NCBI RefSeq assembly: GCF_900172225.1
Contig: NZ_FWFO01000001.1
Span: 1,116,001-1,180,000 of the forward strand
Reading direction: 5' to 3'
DNA length: 64,000 nt
Origin: Falsiruegeria litorea R37
Lineage (GTDB): Bacteria > Pseudomonadota > Alphaproteobacteria > Rhodobacterales > Rhodobacteraceae
How positions within the stretch are numbered: the first letter of the stretch is position 1; each line of letters starts with the position of its first letter. The position numbers and the translations under genes were made by a program. This document shows positions 8,390 to 16,942 of this stretch, in pieces. The notes beneath the pieces were generated by a model that ran no database searches, was not told the DNA's origin, and was given only the letters and a program-made list of their open reading frames with translations.

Positions 8390-8439
8390 CTCCCGCCTGC
8401 GGGAAGACGCATCAAAGATGCGCCACCCGCAGTTGGGCC
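8390..8439 (+). repeat. 50-nt intergenic repeat, copy A
   Basis: This copy begins CTCCCGCC and ends GTTGGGCC exactly 50 nt later, as do the copies at 30662 and 36034. Its middle differs from theirs and forms a nested hairpin: CTGCGGG/CCCGCAG outside and CGCATC-AAA-GATGCG inside. It lies between two convergent genes. Confidence 0.6.
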
Positions 8440-8441
8440 GG

Positions 8442-8463
8442 GCCTGGGCCTTTCGGCCCAGGC
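8442..8463. terminator. hairpin between convergent hydroxyacid dehydrogenase and tdk
   Basis: GCCTGGGCC and GGCCCAGGC form a perfect 9-bp stem with a TTTC loop. It directly follows repeat copy A and lies between two convergent genes, so it can serve both. No U-tract is present. Confidence 0.5.
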
Positions 8464-8577
8464 GGTTCCGCTTGGGGCAGGTGTTTGCATCGTAGATCCC
8501 TAGGGGCCTAACCCTCGGATGCCTACTGTGTCGTCGGCCTGGCTTCTGCCTGCTTACAGCAAGAGAGTGGGCTGACA

Positions 8578-9162
8578 TCAGCGAAAGTCCCCGACCGCTT
8601 CGCGCCAGTGTTTGCGACAGAGGGAGACATAGGTCTCGTTACCGCCGATCTGCACCTGATCACCATCCAGCAGGGCGTTCCCGGCTTCATCCTGTCGAAT
8701 CACCATTGTGGCTTTGCGCCCGCATTTGCAGATGGTGCGCACTTCGCGCATCTCGTCAGCCAGGGCCAAAAGCGTGGCAGAGCCGGGGAAGAGCTTGCCC
8801 TGGAAATCAACCCGCAAGCCGTAGCACAGGATTGGCACCTTGAGATCATCAACCGCGCGTGCCAATTGCCAGACTTGGCTCTCGCTCAGGAATTGGGCCT
8901 CGTCGATGAACACGCAAGCCACAGCCCCCTGGGTAAGGCGCCCTTTGATCATGGCAAAGACGTCATCCCTGGGTCCAAAGACATCTGCGTCCTCGCAGAT
9001 CCCGATACGAGAGGCGATGCGACCGACACCAGAGCGGCCATCAAGCGCAGCCGTCATCAGGTAGGTGTCCATCCCGCGCTCGCGGTAGTTGTGGGAGGCC
9101 TGCAGCAAAACGGTCGATTTGCCGGCGTTCATGGTCGAGTAGTTGAAGTAGAGCTTTGCCAT
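8578..9162 (-). CDS. tdk: thymidine kinase
   Basis: Thymidine kinase phosphorylates thymidine to dTMP in the salvage pathway. The 194-residue protein is the type II enzyme: P-loop NYSTMNAGKST at 7-17, the Walker B / lasso region CVFIDEAQFL, and zinc-binding cysteines in CKCGRKA and near the end in CRKH. Start ATG 9162 gives the normal family length, while the upstream in-frame residues are arginine-rich and unlike the family. The gene stands alone, convergent with the hydroxyacid dehydrogenase. Confidence 0.95.
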   Translation of the reverse strand: MAKLYFNYSTMNAGKSTVLLQASHNYRERGMDTYLMTAALDGRSGVGRIASRIGICEDADVFGPRDDVFAMIKGRLTQGAVACVFIDEAQFLSESQVWQLARAVDDLKVPILCYGLRVDFQGKLFPGSATLLALADEMREVRTICKCGRKATMVIRQDEAGNALLDGDQVQIGGNETYVSLCRKHWREAVGDFR

Positions 9163-9517
9163 GTCCCATCGTCTAAGGGGGCGTCCTTCAAGGGGCAAGA
9201 TGACAACGGGTCGTTGCGGGTAATTTCTATCACAAGGTGCCACCGCCGGAGGCGGGACGGTCCGCAGGTCTGAGCCTGCTGGGGATGGACGACACGCGTT
9301 GTTCCGGTGATGACACCTGTGCATCGCAGAGCGATGGCAACCCAGATGCCGGAAAAGGAATCTTGGCACCCACTCGTTACCGGCTGAAAAATCCGCCGTT
9401 CACTCACTCACAAAATCCCAGAAAACCTGAGGGATAGCCAAGATATGACATTTGGACTAGAACTCATGAATGGGAAATATTTCGGGCCTTTCCCCTAAGC
9501 ACGGGAGGGGAGGCGCG
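9163..9517. other. divergent intergenic region
   Basis: This 355-bp gap separates divergent tdk and the hypothetical gene at 9518. Its left half is GC-rich and its right half (9400-9490) is AT-rich, as expected of a promoter for the rightward genes. I found no convincing reading frame, repeat or riboswitch in it. Confidence 0.3.
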
Positions 9518-9997
9518 ATGGTTTGGGAAAGGGTGCATATGGCCGATATCGGGGCGTACCTCAAGAAGCACACCGAGGCCTTGGTCAAGGACGTGGGAAT
9601 CGAAGCAGCTTGTGAGTTGACGGGGAAGTCAAAAGCAACTCTGGGCAGATACTATTCAGAAAACGCGGAACACTCGGACCGGTTCATGCCGGTGGATTCC
9701 GTGGCGCGGCTTGAGGCGGCGTCGTCTTATCCGCATGTTACCTCGGCTTTGGCAGAGCTGCGCAATATCACCCTGTCTTATGACGACCGCCATCCCAATC
9801 ACGACCGCGAAGGCGGGGTGAATTCTGATGTTATCGCTCTGAGCCAGCGATTTGCCATGTTGATGAGCGAGTATCAGGTCTCGATCGAGGATGGCATCAT
9901 CACCGTGAACGAGGCCAAGCGTCTGTTGCGTGAAACCGTGGCGCTGCAACAGGTCTTGATCGACATGAAACTACATCTGGAACAAGAAAGCGCCTGA
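9518..9997 (+). CDS. hypothetical protein with a possible N-terminal DNA-binding helix-turn-helix
   Basis: This 159-residue soluble protein is not recognised with confidence. Residues 10-60 resemble a helix-turn-helix ([22 protein letters not shown]), and the C-terminus is helical with a [16 protein letters not shown] segment. ATG 9518 has AGGGGAGG four bases away; ATG 9539 ([10 protein letters not shown]) is the alternative start. It ends four bases before arsH, so the two are probably cotranscribed. A regulatory role for the pair is possible but nothing ties it to arsenic. Confidence 0.7.
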   Translation: MVWERVHMADIGAYLKKHTEALVKDVGIEAACELTGKSKATLGRYYSENAEHSDRFMPVDSVARLEAASSYPHVTSALAELRNITLSYDDRHPNHDREGGVNSDVIALSQRFAMLMSEYQVSIEDGIITVNEAKRLLRETVALQQVLIDMKLHLEQESA

Positions 9998-10001
9998 CAT
10001 C

Positions 10002-10718
10002 GTGGACTTGAGCGATCTTCCTGAAATCGTGCCCGGCGCGTTGCATCCTGTTGCGCCCGAGGGGTTGGTGGCGGAGGGCGACGACGGCCATCCGCCACGC
10101 ATTTTGCTGCTCTATGGCTCGTTGCGAGACGTCAGCTATTCTCGCAAGACGGTCGAGGAATCCGCACGTATTCTGCGCGCTTTGGGATGCGAGACGCGGA
10201 TTTTTGACCCCTCTGGCCTGCCGCTCCCTGATGATGCGGAGGCCGATCACCCCAAGGTGGCGGAATTGCGGGACTTGGCCGTTTGGTCCGAAGGCATGGT
10301 CTGGTCCTCGCCGGAACGGCATGGAGCCATGACCGGCATCATGAAATTGCAGATCGACTGGCTGCCCTTGTCTCTCAAGGGGGGGATCCGCACGACACAA
10401 GGCAAAACGCTTGCAGTTATGCAGGTCTCAGGCGGGTCGCAGTCGTTCAACGCGGTCAACCAGATGCGAATCCTGGGACGTTGGATGCGGATGGTGACGA
10501 TCCCGAACCAAAGCTCGATCCCCAAGGCCTGGCTGGAGTTCGCTGAAGGTGACCGATTGCCCGATGGCTCGTTTTATCGGCGCCTTGTGGACGTGATGGA
10601 GGAACTGGTGAAGTTCACCTACATGTGCCGCGGTCGCAAGGATTATCTGGTGGATCGCTATTCCGAGCGGGTGGAAAGCGTCGAGCAGGTTCACGCACGG
10701 GTGTCGGTGAAAGGCTGA
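10002..10718 (+). CDS. arsH: ArsH-type NADPH-dependent FMN reductase
   Basis: ArsH is a flavodoxin-fold oxidoreductase that oxidises trivalent organoarsenicals or reduces quinones and metals. The 238-residue protein shows [16 protein letters not shown] near 30-45 (flavin phosphate loop), [15 protein letters not shown] and the C-terminal [22 protein letters not shown] typical of ArsH. It starts with GTG at 10002, four bases after the preceding gene. No arsR, arsB or arsC lies nearby, so it is an isolated arsH and its link to arsenic resistance is only by family. Confidence 0.9.
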   Translation: MDLSDLPEIVPGALHPVAPEGLVAEGDDGHPPRILLLYGSLRDVSYSRKTVEESARILRALGCETRIFDPSGLPLPDDAEADHPKVAELRDLAVWSEGMVWSSPERHGAMTGIMKLQIDWLPLSLKGGIRTTQGKTLAVMQVSGGSQSFNAVNQMRILGRWMRMVTIPNQSSIPKAWLEFAEGDRLPDGSFYRRLVDVMEELVKFTYMCRGRKDYLVDRYSERVESVEQVHARVSVKG

Positions 10719-10742
10719 GCCGGACTGGCTGTTATTGAATTG

Positions 10743-10773
10743 TGCGCGCCTGCGGCGCGCGCATTTTTGTTTT
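10743..10773 (+). terminator. intrinsic terminator after arsH
   Basis: TGCGCGC pairs with GCGCGCA and is followed by TTTTTGTTTT, a standard rho-independent terminator 25 bp after the arsH stop. The remaining 200 bp up to 10978 shows no gene. Confidence 0.8.
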
Positions 10774-10978
10774 GCATGATCGCAACGGAACTCACCAAAG
10801 CAGCAACTGCTTGGTCCCCGTCCTTGCATGATCCTTGCCTGCCAGACTGGGATCCACCCTGCAAGCACAATGGCCGTCTCCACGGCTGCGCCGCGGAGCC
10901 TCGGCAATTCTGCTTGCAGCGCGCGCCCCAGCCAGACCGTTCAGGCTCAAGCGAGGACGGCTCTGAAGCAGCAGCAGT

Positions 10979-12103
10979 TTAGGCGTGGCGGCGCAGGATG
11001 ACGGAGCCGACAGAGTAGCCTGCGCCAAAGGAGCAGATCAGGCCAACGTCGCCTTCGGCCAAATCGTCAGAGTTTTGTGAGAACGCAATGATCGAGCCGG
11101 CCGATGAAGTGTTGGCGTAATCCTGCAGGATGTTGGGTTGCTCGCCCTCTTCGGGGGTGCGGCCAAGGACTTTTTTGCCGATGAAGTCGTTCATCGTTTT
11201 ATTGGCCTGGTGAAGCCAGATGCGTTTGAGGTCGGTGTTGACCACACCGTTGTCGCCCATGTGCTCGGTGATGTGCTGCGAGACCATAGGCAGCACCTCT
11301 TTGAACACTTTGCGGCCGTTTTGCATGAATTGCATGTCGCGGCGGTCTTTCACGCCATCGGGGCGCGAGCGGCGCAGGAAGCCGTTGTTGTTTCGGATGT
11401 TGTTGGAAAACTGCGTGGCGCAGCGGGTCGACAGGATTTCAAAGTGGGGCCCTTTGGCATCCTCGATACGTTCGATCAGCGTGGCGGTGGCCACATCGCC
11501 AAAGATAAAGTGGCAGTCGCGGTCGCGCCATTCCAGGTGGGCCGAGCAGATCTCGGGGTTGACCACAAGAGCCGATCGGATGGAGCCGGACCGCACCATG
11601 TCGGCGGCGGCCTGAATGCCAAAGGTCGCCGAAGAGCAGGCGACGTTCATGTCAAAGGCAAAGCCTTCGATCCCAAGTGCCTGCTGGATTTCTATGGCCA
11701 CGGCCGGATAAGCGCGTTCCAGGTTCGAGGCTGCGCAGATCACTGCATCGACATCCGCAGCTGTCTTTCCTGCCTGCTCCAGCGCCTTTTTCGCGGCGTC
11801 CACGGCCATTTCAGTCATGATGCCCGGCTCATCGTCGGACCGCTGCCGCAGGAGTGGGTGCATCACATCCGGATCCAGCACACCGGTCTTGTCCATCACG
11901 AACCGACGCTCGATGCCCGAGGCTTTGACTATGAACTCTTCGGACGAATGGTCCATCGGCTCCATCTCTCCGGCGGCGATGGCGTCGGCGTTCTGGGCGT
12001 TCATCTTGTCGGCGTAGGCGTTGAACGCCTCGACCAGTTCGGCGTTGGTGATGACGTGCTCGGGCGTAAAGACGCCGGTCCCGGTGATGGCGGGTGTGTA
12101 CAT
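10979..12103 (-). CDS. beta-ketoacyl-ACP synthase III family (PA3286-like beta-ketodecanoyl synthase)
   Basis: The 374-residue protein is a FabH-type condensing enzyme. The catalytic triad is visible: Cys in NVACSSATFG, His in LHQANKTMND and Asn in YANTSSAGS. Length and residues such as ASGIERRFVMDK and TQFSNNIRNNNGFLRR match the Pseudomonas aeruginosa PA3286 group, which uses octanoyl-CoA from beta-oxidation to start fatty-acid synthesis, rather than classical acetyl-CoA-using FabH (about 320 aa). ATG 12103 has AGGAG. It is divergent from the marR-RND operon. Confidence 0.85.
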   Translation of the reverse strand: MYTPAITGTGVFTPEHVITNAELVEAFNAYADKMNAQNADAIAAGEMEPMDHSSEEFIVKASGIERRFVMDKTGVLDPDVMHPLLRQRSDDEPGIMTEMAVDAAKKALEQAGKTAADVDAVICAASNLERAYPAVAIEIQQALGIEGFAFDMNVACSSATFGIQAAADMVRSGSIRSALVVNPEICSAHLEWRDRDCHFIFGDVATATLIERIEDAKGPHFEILSTRCATQFSNNIRNNNGFLRRSRPDGVKDRRDMQFMQNGRKVFKEVLPMVSQHITEHMGDNGVVNTDLKRIWLHQANKTMNDFIGKKVLGRTPEEGEQPNILQDYANTSSAGSIIAFSQNSDDLAEGDVGLICSFGAGYSVGSVILRRHA

Positions 12104-12208
12104 TGCAGACTCCTGAAAACTGCCGGATTTGCCCAAAATGCGTGCATAATGTGCCATGATCAAGGGGAGGTGACCCTGCGGCACCCAGTGTTGGGGTTTG
12201 AAATTTAC

Positions 12209-12239
12209 CTTCGGCTCTTGAATGTTTCGAAATCCGAAG
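12209..12239. promoter_or_regulatory. candidate MarR operator
   Basis: CTTCGG (12209-12214) and CCGAAG (12234-12239) form an inverted repeat enclosing a smaller TTCG-AAAT-CCGAA near-palindrome (12226-12238). It lies 30 bp upstream of marR, within the divergent control region shared with the ketoacyl synthase gene. Autoregulation is inferred. Confidence 0.3.
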
Positions 12240-12268
12240 TATATCGCGCGAAAATCTATGGGACAGAA

Positions 12269-12739
12269 ATGATGGCAGACGACGAACCCTTTGTCCTGGA
12301 TGGGCTCAGCCCCGAGATCCAGGCGATGATGGGGGTCTATGCGCTTTATTGGAAAGTTGATGAGAGCATTGACGCCATTCGGCCGGATCTGACACGGCAG
12401 GAAAGCCACATGCTCATCAAGCTGGATCGGCCCAAGCGGATGGGCGTTCTGGCCTGCGACATGATGATGGCTCCGTCCAGCCTGACCGCATCAGCGGACG
12501 CGCTGGAGCAGGCAGGTCACATCACCCGGCAACGCGACCCCGAAGATCGGCGCGCCTGGCTGTTGGTGTTGACCGAGCAGGGCGAAGCCGCCCGCAACGA
12601 TCTGGTAACCAAGGCAGGAGAGCTGTTTCGCCATGCTTCTGGCTTGAACACTCAAGAGACAGAGGTCTTCGCCGAATTGGCGCGCAAGATCCGTGATAAC
12701 ATCCTGAAAACAGGTATTCCCGAAGGACTGAAGAAATGA
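12269..12739 (+). CDS. MarR family transcriptional regulator
   Basis: This 156-residue winged-helix protein has the MarR core: LTRQESHMLIKLDRP (helices before the HTH), the recognition segment APSSLTASADALEQAG and the wing RDPEDRRAWLLVLTEQG. MarR proteins repress efflux genes until a phenolic or drug ligand binds. Its stop overlaps the ATG of the membrane-fusion gene by 4 nt, so it is the first gene of an efflux operon. The start is ATG 12269 or 12272; the in-frame upstream extension is antisense to the ketoacyl synthase and not real. Confidence 0.88.
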   Translation: MMADDEPFVLDGLSPEIQAMMGVYALYWKVDESIDAIRPDLTRQESHMLIKLDRPKRMGVLACDMMMAPSSLTASADALEQAGHITRQRDPEDRRAWLLVLTEQGEAARNDLVTKAGELFRHASGLNTQETEVFAELARKIRDNILKTGIPEGLKK

Positions 12740-13773
12740 AACTCCTCCAGACATTTGCCGTTGGCATGGGCCTTTTCGCCTTGCCACTGGCCGCGCAAGA
12801 GACGCCCAAGCCCGTCAAACTGATGCAGGTGTCCGAAACGGCCCCTGGATTTTCCCGTCAGTTTTATGGGCAGGTTGCCGCGCGCCAGACCGTTGATCTG
12901 GCATTTCAGGTCGCGGGTCAAATCGTCGACTTCCCGGTGACCGAAGGCAATGTCGTCCCCAAGGGGAGCCTGATCGCGCAGCTGGATCAAGAACCGTTTG
13001 AGCTGCAACTCAACCGTGCGCGTCTGCAAAAGGAACAGGCGGATCGGACCGTCGCGCGCCTCAGCCGTTTGAAAGGCACGACCGTCAGTCAGGTGTCGCT
13101 GGATGACGCCGGGACAAATGCGGCCCTGGCTGCCATTGCGTTGCGCGATGCGGAATATGCCTTGGAACACGCCACTTTGAACGCGCCGTTCGACGCGCTG
13201 GTGTCGCGCCGCAGTGTCGCGGCCTTTACCACTGTTTCGACCGGTACACCCATCGTCCGCATTCACGACATGTCCGAATTGCGGATCGAGGTCGATGTGC
13301 CCGAGATCCTGTTCCAGCGTGCGGGTCAGCAGGATGATGTGACCATCACTGCCAAGTTCCCGTTCAGTGACCAGGTATTTCCGCTGGAGATTCGCGAATT
13401 TGACGCCGAGACATCCAGCGTTGGCCAGACGTTTCGCATCAATTTTGGTCTGACCCCGCCCGAGGGGCGCCAGATCCTGCCGGGCTCGTCGGTGACGGTT
13501 TCGGTTCAGGTCAAGGATGGGCGCACTGGTATCGTGATCCCGCCGACCGCAGTTGTCACAACGCCCGAAGGGGGCATCGGCGTCATGGTGTTCGACCCCG
13601 TTGGGGGCGATGAAGGGTCCGTGACCTGGACCCAGGTCGAAATTGAACCCACCGTCAGCGGTGATGTGCGCGTGTCCAACGGTCTGTCGGATGGCGAGGA
13701 GATCGTGGTCACAGGCGGCAATTCCCTGACCGATGGGCAATCTGTGCGCCGGTTCACCGGCTTTGCGAACTAA
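12736..13773 (+). CDS. RND efflux periplasmic adaptor (membrane fusion protein)
   Basis: The 345-residue protein is an HlyD/AcrA-family adaptor that bridges an RND pump and an outer-membrane channel. It has a signal peptide (residues 1-20, ending PLAAQE), a biotinyl-lipoyl-like domain (QVAGQIVDFPVTEGNVVPKG), a helical hairpin at about 95-130, and a C-terminal barrel with LEIREFDAETSS and GSSVTVSVQV. It overlaps marR by 4 nt and is followed 12 bp later by the pump gene. No outer-membrane factor is encoded here, so a TolC-like protein elsewhere must serve. Confidence 0.9.
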   Translation: MKLLQTFAVGMGLFALPLAAQETPKPVKLMQVSETAPGFSRQFYGQVAARQTVDLAFQVAGQIVDFPVTEGNVVPKGSLIAQLDQEPFELQLNRARLQKEQADRTVARLSRLKGTTVSQVSLDDAGTNAALAAIALRDAEYALEHATLNAPFDALVSRRSVAAFTTVSTGTPIVRIHDMSELRIEVDVPEILFQRAGQQDDVTITAKFPFSDQVFPLEIREFDAETSSVGQTFRINFGLTPPEGRQILPGSSVTVSVQVKDGRTGIVIPPTAVVTTPEGGIGVMVFDPVGGDEGSVTWTQVEIEPTVSGDVRVSNGLSDGEEIVVTGGNSLTDGQSVRRFTGFAN

Positions 13774-13785
13774 GGATCGGGACAG

Positions 13786-16700
13786 ATGAAAATCGCACGC
13801 GCGTCTATCGAAAAGCCGCTTTATACGTGGCTGATCATCCTGATCTCGCTGTTGGGGGGGATCTGGGGGTTCTCGTCATTGGGTCGTCTCGAAGATCCGG
13901 CCTTTACCATCAAACAGGCGGTCATCGCCACGCAATACCCCGGCGCCACGGCCGAACAGGTGGCGTTGGAGGTGTCCGAGCCACTGGAATCCGCGATCCA
14001 GAAAATGGGTGAAGTGGACAAGATCACATCTGTCAACCAGCCGGGAAGCTCGCTGATCGAGGTCGAGATCAAGTCGACCTATGATGGAACAGAGCTGCCC
14101 GAGATCTGGACCAAACTGCGCGCCCGTGTCCGGGATGCGGCGCGGCAATTGCCGCAAGGCGTGAGCCAGCCTTATGTGAACGACGCTTTCGGTGATGTGT
14201 TCGGCCTGTTCTATGCGGTGACAGCAGACGGCTATACGGATGCAGAAAAGCACGAATTGGCGACATTCCTGCGGCGCGAGTTGCTGACGGTTGACGGTGT
14301 TGCTGACGTCGAGGTCGCGGGCCTGCCTGCCGAGGCGATTTTTGTCGAACCTGACCTGGCGCTGTCGGTGAACCAGAACGTGCCCCTCAACGCGATTGCC
14401 AACGCGATTGCCACGTCAGATTCGGTCAAGGATTCCGGTATCGTCCGCTCGGACACAGGCAAGACCCGCATCCTGGCCGCCGAAGGGTCGGACACCGTGT
14501 CGGCCATTGCCGGGCTGTCGGTGGGCACCCAAGGCAAGGTCATCAACCTTTTCGACATGGCCAACGTCTATCGGGGGCGCCAGACCGACCCCGAGCTGAT
14601 CGTGCGGTTTGACGGGTCCGAGGCCTTTACCTTGGGCGTTGCGGGCCTTGCCACTGAAAACATCGTCGAAGTGGGCAAACGCGTGGATGCCAAGATGGCC
14701 GAGCTGGACGCCGACATCCCCTATGGGGTCGAGGTCCTGCCGATCTATCAACAGCATGTTGTAGTCGAAGAGGCCTCCAACAACTTTCTGGTGAACCTGG
14801 CGATGTCCGTTGCCATCGTGGTTGCGGTGCTTGCCATATTCATGGGTTGGCGCGCGGCCATCGTAGTGGGCTCGACCCTGTTGCTGACGGTTGTCGGCAC
14901 GCTGCTGTTCATGGCGATCTTCTCGATCGAGATGGAGCGGATTTCGCTGGGGGCGCTGATCATCGCCATGGGGATGCTGGTCGACAACGCCATTGTTGTG
15001 GCCGAAGGGATGCAGATCGCCATGCAACGAGGCAAGACCTCGCACGATGCGGCTGATGACGCTGCGGGCAAGACGCAGATCCCGCTGCTTGGGGCCACGG
15101 TGATTGGCATCATGGCCTTTGCGGGGATCGGGCTCAGCCCCGATGCGACGGGCGAGTTCTTGTTTTCTCTCTTTGCGGTGATCGGCATTTCACTGCTGCT
15201 GAGCTGGGTGCTGGCGCTGACGGTGACGCCGCTTTTGGGGCACTACTTCTTCAAACAGGGCTCTGGGGATGACGTCGACGCTTATGGCGGGCTGATCTTT
15301 CGGGCGTATGGGGCAACCTTGCGTGCGGCGCTGAAACTACGCTGGCTGGTCATTCCGGGGCTGGTGGCGATTACGGCGGCCTGTTTCATGGGGTTCGGCC
15401 TGATGAAGCAGCAGTTCTTCCCGAACTCGAACACGCCGCTGTTCTTTGTTCACTACAAGCTGCCGCAAGGCACGCCAATTGACCTGACCTCGGACCATCT
15501 GGGCGAGGTCGAGGAATGGCTGGCAGAGCGGGACGATGTGGTGTCTGTGGCCACCTTTGTGGGGCAGGGGGCAACGCGCTTCATGCTGACCTATTCGGCG
15601 GAAAAACCGAACCCCAGCTATGGCCACATGATCATCCGCACCGAGACGCTGGATGACATTCCGGCGCTGCAAGCCGACCTTGAGGCATTCGGCACGGCCA
15701 AATTCCCCGAGGGCGAGTTTCGCACCAAACGCCTGGTCTTTGGCCCCGGCGGCGGCGACCCGATCCAGGCGCGGTTCTCGGGCAGCGACCCGCAAGTGCT
15801 GCGGGAACTGGCGGCCGAGGCCAGCACGCGGATGGCGGCGGCCTCGGACAACCTGATCGGCATCCGTACGGATTGGCGTGAACAGGAACTGGCGTTGCGA
15901 CCGATCTATGCCACGGACCGTGCCCAGACCGCAGGGGTCACCCGCGATGACATCGCCGACATGCTGCTGTTTTCAACCGATGGCTCTCAGGGGGGTGTGT
16001 TCCGCGAACGTGAACGTCTGATTCCCATAATCGTCCGCCGCCCCGCGGATGGCGACTACAGCATCGTTGACCAGGTGGTTTACTCCACGCAGGCCGAGAA
16101 ATTCGTGCCGGTCGAACAGATGGTCGATGGCTTTCGCTACGAGGTCGAGAACACTCTGGTCCATCGCCGCGACAGGGTGCCGACCATCACCGTCGGTGCT
16201 GACATCCCACCCGATCTGACAGCGGCCCAGGTCCATGCCGAAGTGCGCGAAACGATTGAGGCGATGGAACTGCCGCCGGGTTACAAGCTGGAATGGGGTG
16301 GCGAGTTCGAAAGCTCGCGTGATGCGCAGGAAAGCCTGGCGGGGCAACTGCCGCTCAGCCTGATCATCATGGTGCTGATCTCGGTCCTGCTGTTCAACGC
16401 GATCCGTCAACCGGTGATCATCTGGCTGTTGGTGCCAATGTCGGTCAATGGTGTTGTGATCGGACTGCTTGGGACGGGCCTGCCGTTCACCTTCACCGCG
16501 CTTTTGGGGCTGCTCAGCCTCTCGGGCATGCTGATCAAGAACGGCATCGTGCTGGTCGAGGAGATCGACCTGGTCCGCGCCGAGGGCAAACCGCTGCGTG
16601 AGGCGATTGTCGAGGCGTCGGTCTCGCGTTTGCGCCCTGTGATGCTGGCCGCCGTGACCACCATTCTGGGCATGGCCCCGCTGCTGACGGACGCCTTCTT

Positions 16701-16827
16701 TGTCTCGATGGCGGTGACGATCATGGGCGGGCTTGCGTTTGCCACCATCCTGACGCTGATCGCAGCACCGGTGTTCTATCTGGTGTTCTTTGCCAAGGAT
16801 GAGCGGCGCGAAATGGCTGCGTCATGA
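13786..16827 (+). CDS. RND efflux transporter permease
   Basis: This 1013-residue inner-membrane pump is of the AcrB/HAE family. There is one N-terminal helix, then two periplasmic halves, each followed by a six-helix bundle. TM4 contains GMLVDNAIVVAEGM, with a single proton-relay Asp followed by Asn as in many non-enterobacterial pumps, and TM10 contains GMLIKNGIVLVEE with the conserved Lys. The gene is the third of the MarR-controlled operon and ends at a strong hairpin. Substrates are unknown. Confidence 0.92.
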   Translation: MKIARASIEKPLYTWLIILISLLGGIWGFSSLGRLEDPAFTIKQAVIATQYPGATAEQVALEVSEPLESAIQKMGEVDKITSVNQPGSSLIEVEIKSTYDGTELPEIWTKLRARVRDAARQLPQGVSQPYVNDAFGDVFGLFYAVTADGYTDAEKHELATFLRRELLTVDGVADVEVAGLPAEAIFVEPDLALSVNQNVPLNAIANAIATSDSVKDSGIVRSDTGKTRILAAEGSDTVSAIAGLSVGTQGKVINLFDMANVYRGRQTDPELIVRFDGSEAFTLGVAGLATENIVEVGKRVDAKMAELDADIPYGVEVLPIYQQHVVVEEASNNFLVNLAMSVAIVVAVLAIFMGWRAAIVVGSTLLLTVVGTLLFMAIFSIEMERISLGALIIAMGMLVDNAIVVAEGMQIAMQRGKTSHDAADDAAGKTQIPLLGATVIGIMAFAGIGLSPDATGEFLFSLFAVIGISLLLSWVLALTVTPLLGHYFFKQGSGDDVDAYGGLIFRAYGATLRAALKLRWLVIPGLVAITAACFMGFGLMKQQFFPNSNTPLFFVHYKLPQGTPIDLTSDHLGEVEEWLAERDDVVSVATFVGQGATRFMLTYSAEKPNPSYGHMIIRTETLDDIPALQADLEAFGTAKFPEGEFRTKRLVFGPGGGDPIQARFSGSDPQVLRELAAEASTRMAAASDNLIGIRTDWREQELALRPIYATDRAQTAGVTRDDIADMLLFSTDGSQGGVFRERERLIPIIVRRPADGDYSIVDQVVYSTQAEKFVPVEQMVDGFRYEVENTLVHRRDRVPTITVGADIPPDLTAAQVHAEVRETIEAMELPPGYKLEWGGEFESSRDAQESLAGQLPLSLIIMVLISVLLFNAIRQPVIIWLLVPMSVNGVVIGLLGTGLPFTFTALLGLLSLSGMLIKNGIVLVEEIDLVRAEGKPLREAIVEASVSRLRPVMLAAVTTILGMAPLLTDAFFVSMAVTIMGGLAFATILTLIAAPVFYLVFFAKDERREMAAS

Positions 16828-16835
16828 TTAGGAAG

Positions 16836-16857
16836 GCCCTCCGCTAGCGCGGAGGGC
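16836..16857 (+). terminator. hairpin at the end of the efflux operon
   Basis: GCCCTCCGC and GCGGAGGGC pair perfectly around a TAGC loop, 9 bp after the pump stop. It is followed by TAACC rather than a U-run. The position fits termination. Confidence 0.6.
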
Positions 16858-16942
16858 TAACCGTTAGGCACTTGGTCATTTAGGTGTCCATCACGTCTGA
16901 AACAGTCTTGAAGCAAAAGATGATGACATCACTGACCTCGAC

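Noticed and set aside
11138-12268. Long plus-strand frame running into marR (533 codons in total)
   Set aside because: Its first 370 codons are antisense to the ketoacyl synthase gene and show mirror composition (His- and Val-rich). Only the part from 12269 resembles a family.
12172-12268. GTG at about 12172 as the marR start
   Set aside because: AGGGGAGG directly abuts the GTG without spacing and the added residues are unlike MarR N-termini.
12652-13740. 362-codon minus-strand frame opposite the adaptor gene
   Set aside because: The plus-strand adaptor has clear family motifs; the antisense frame has none.
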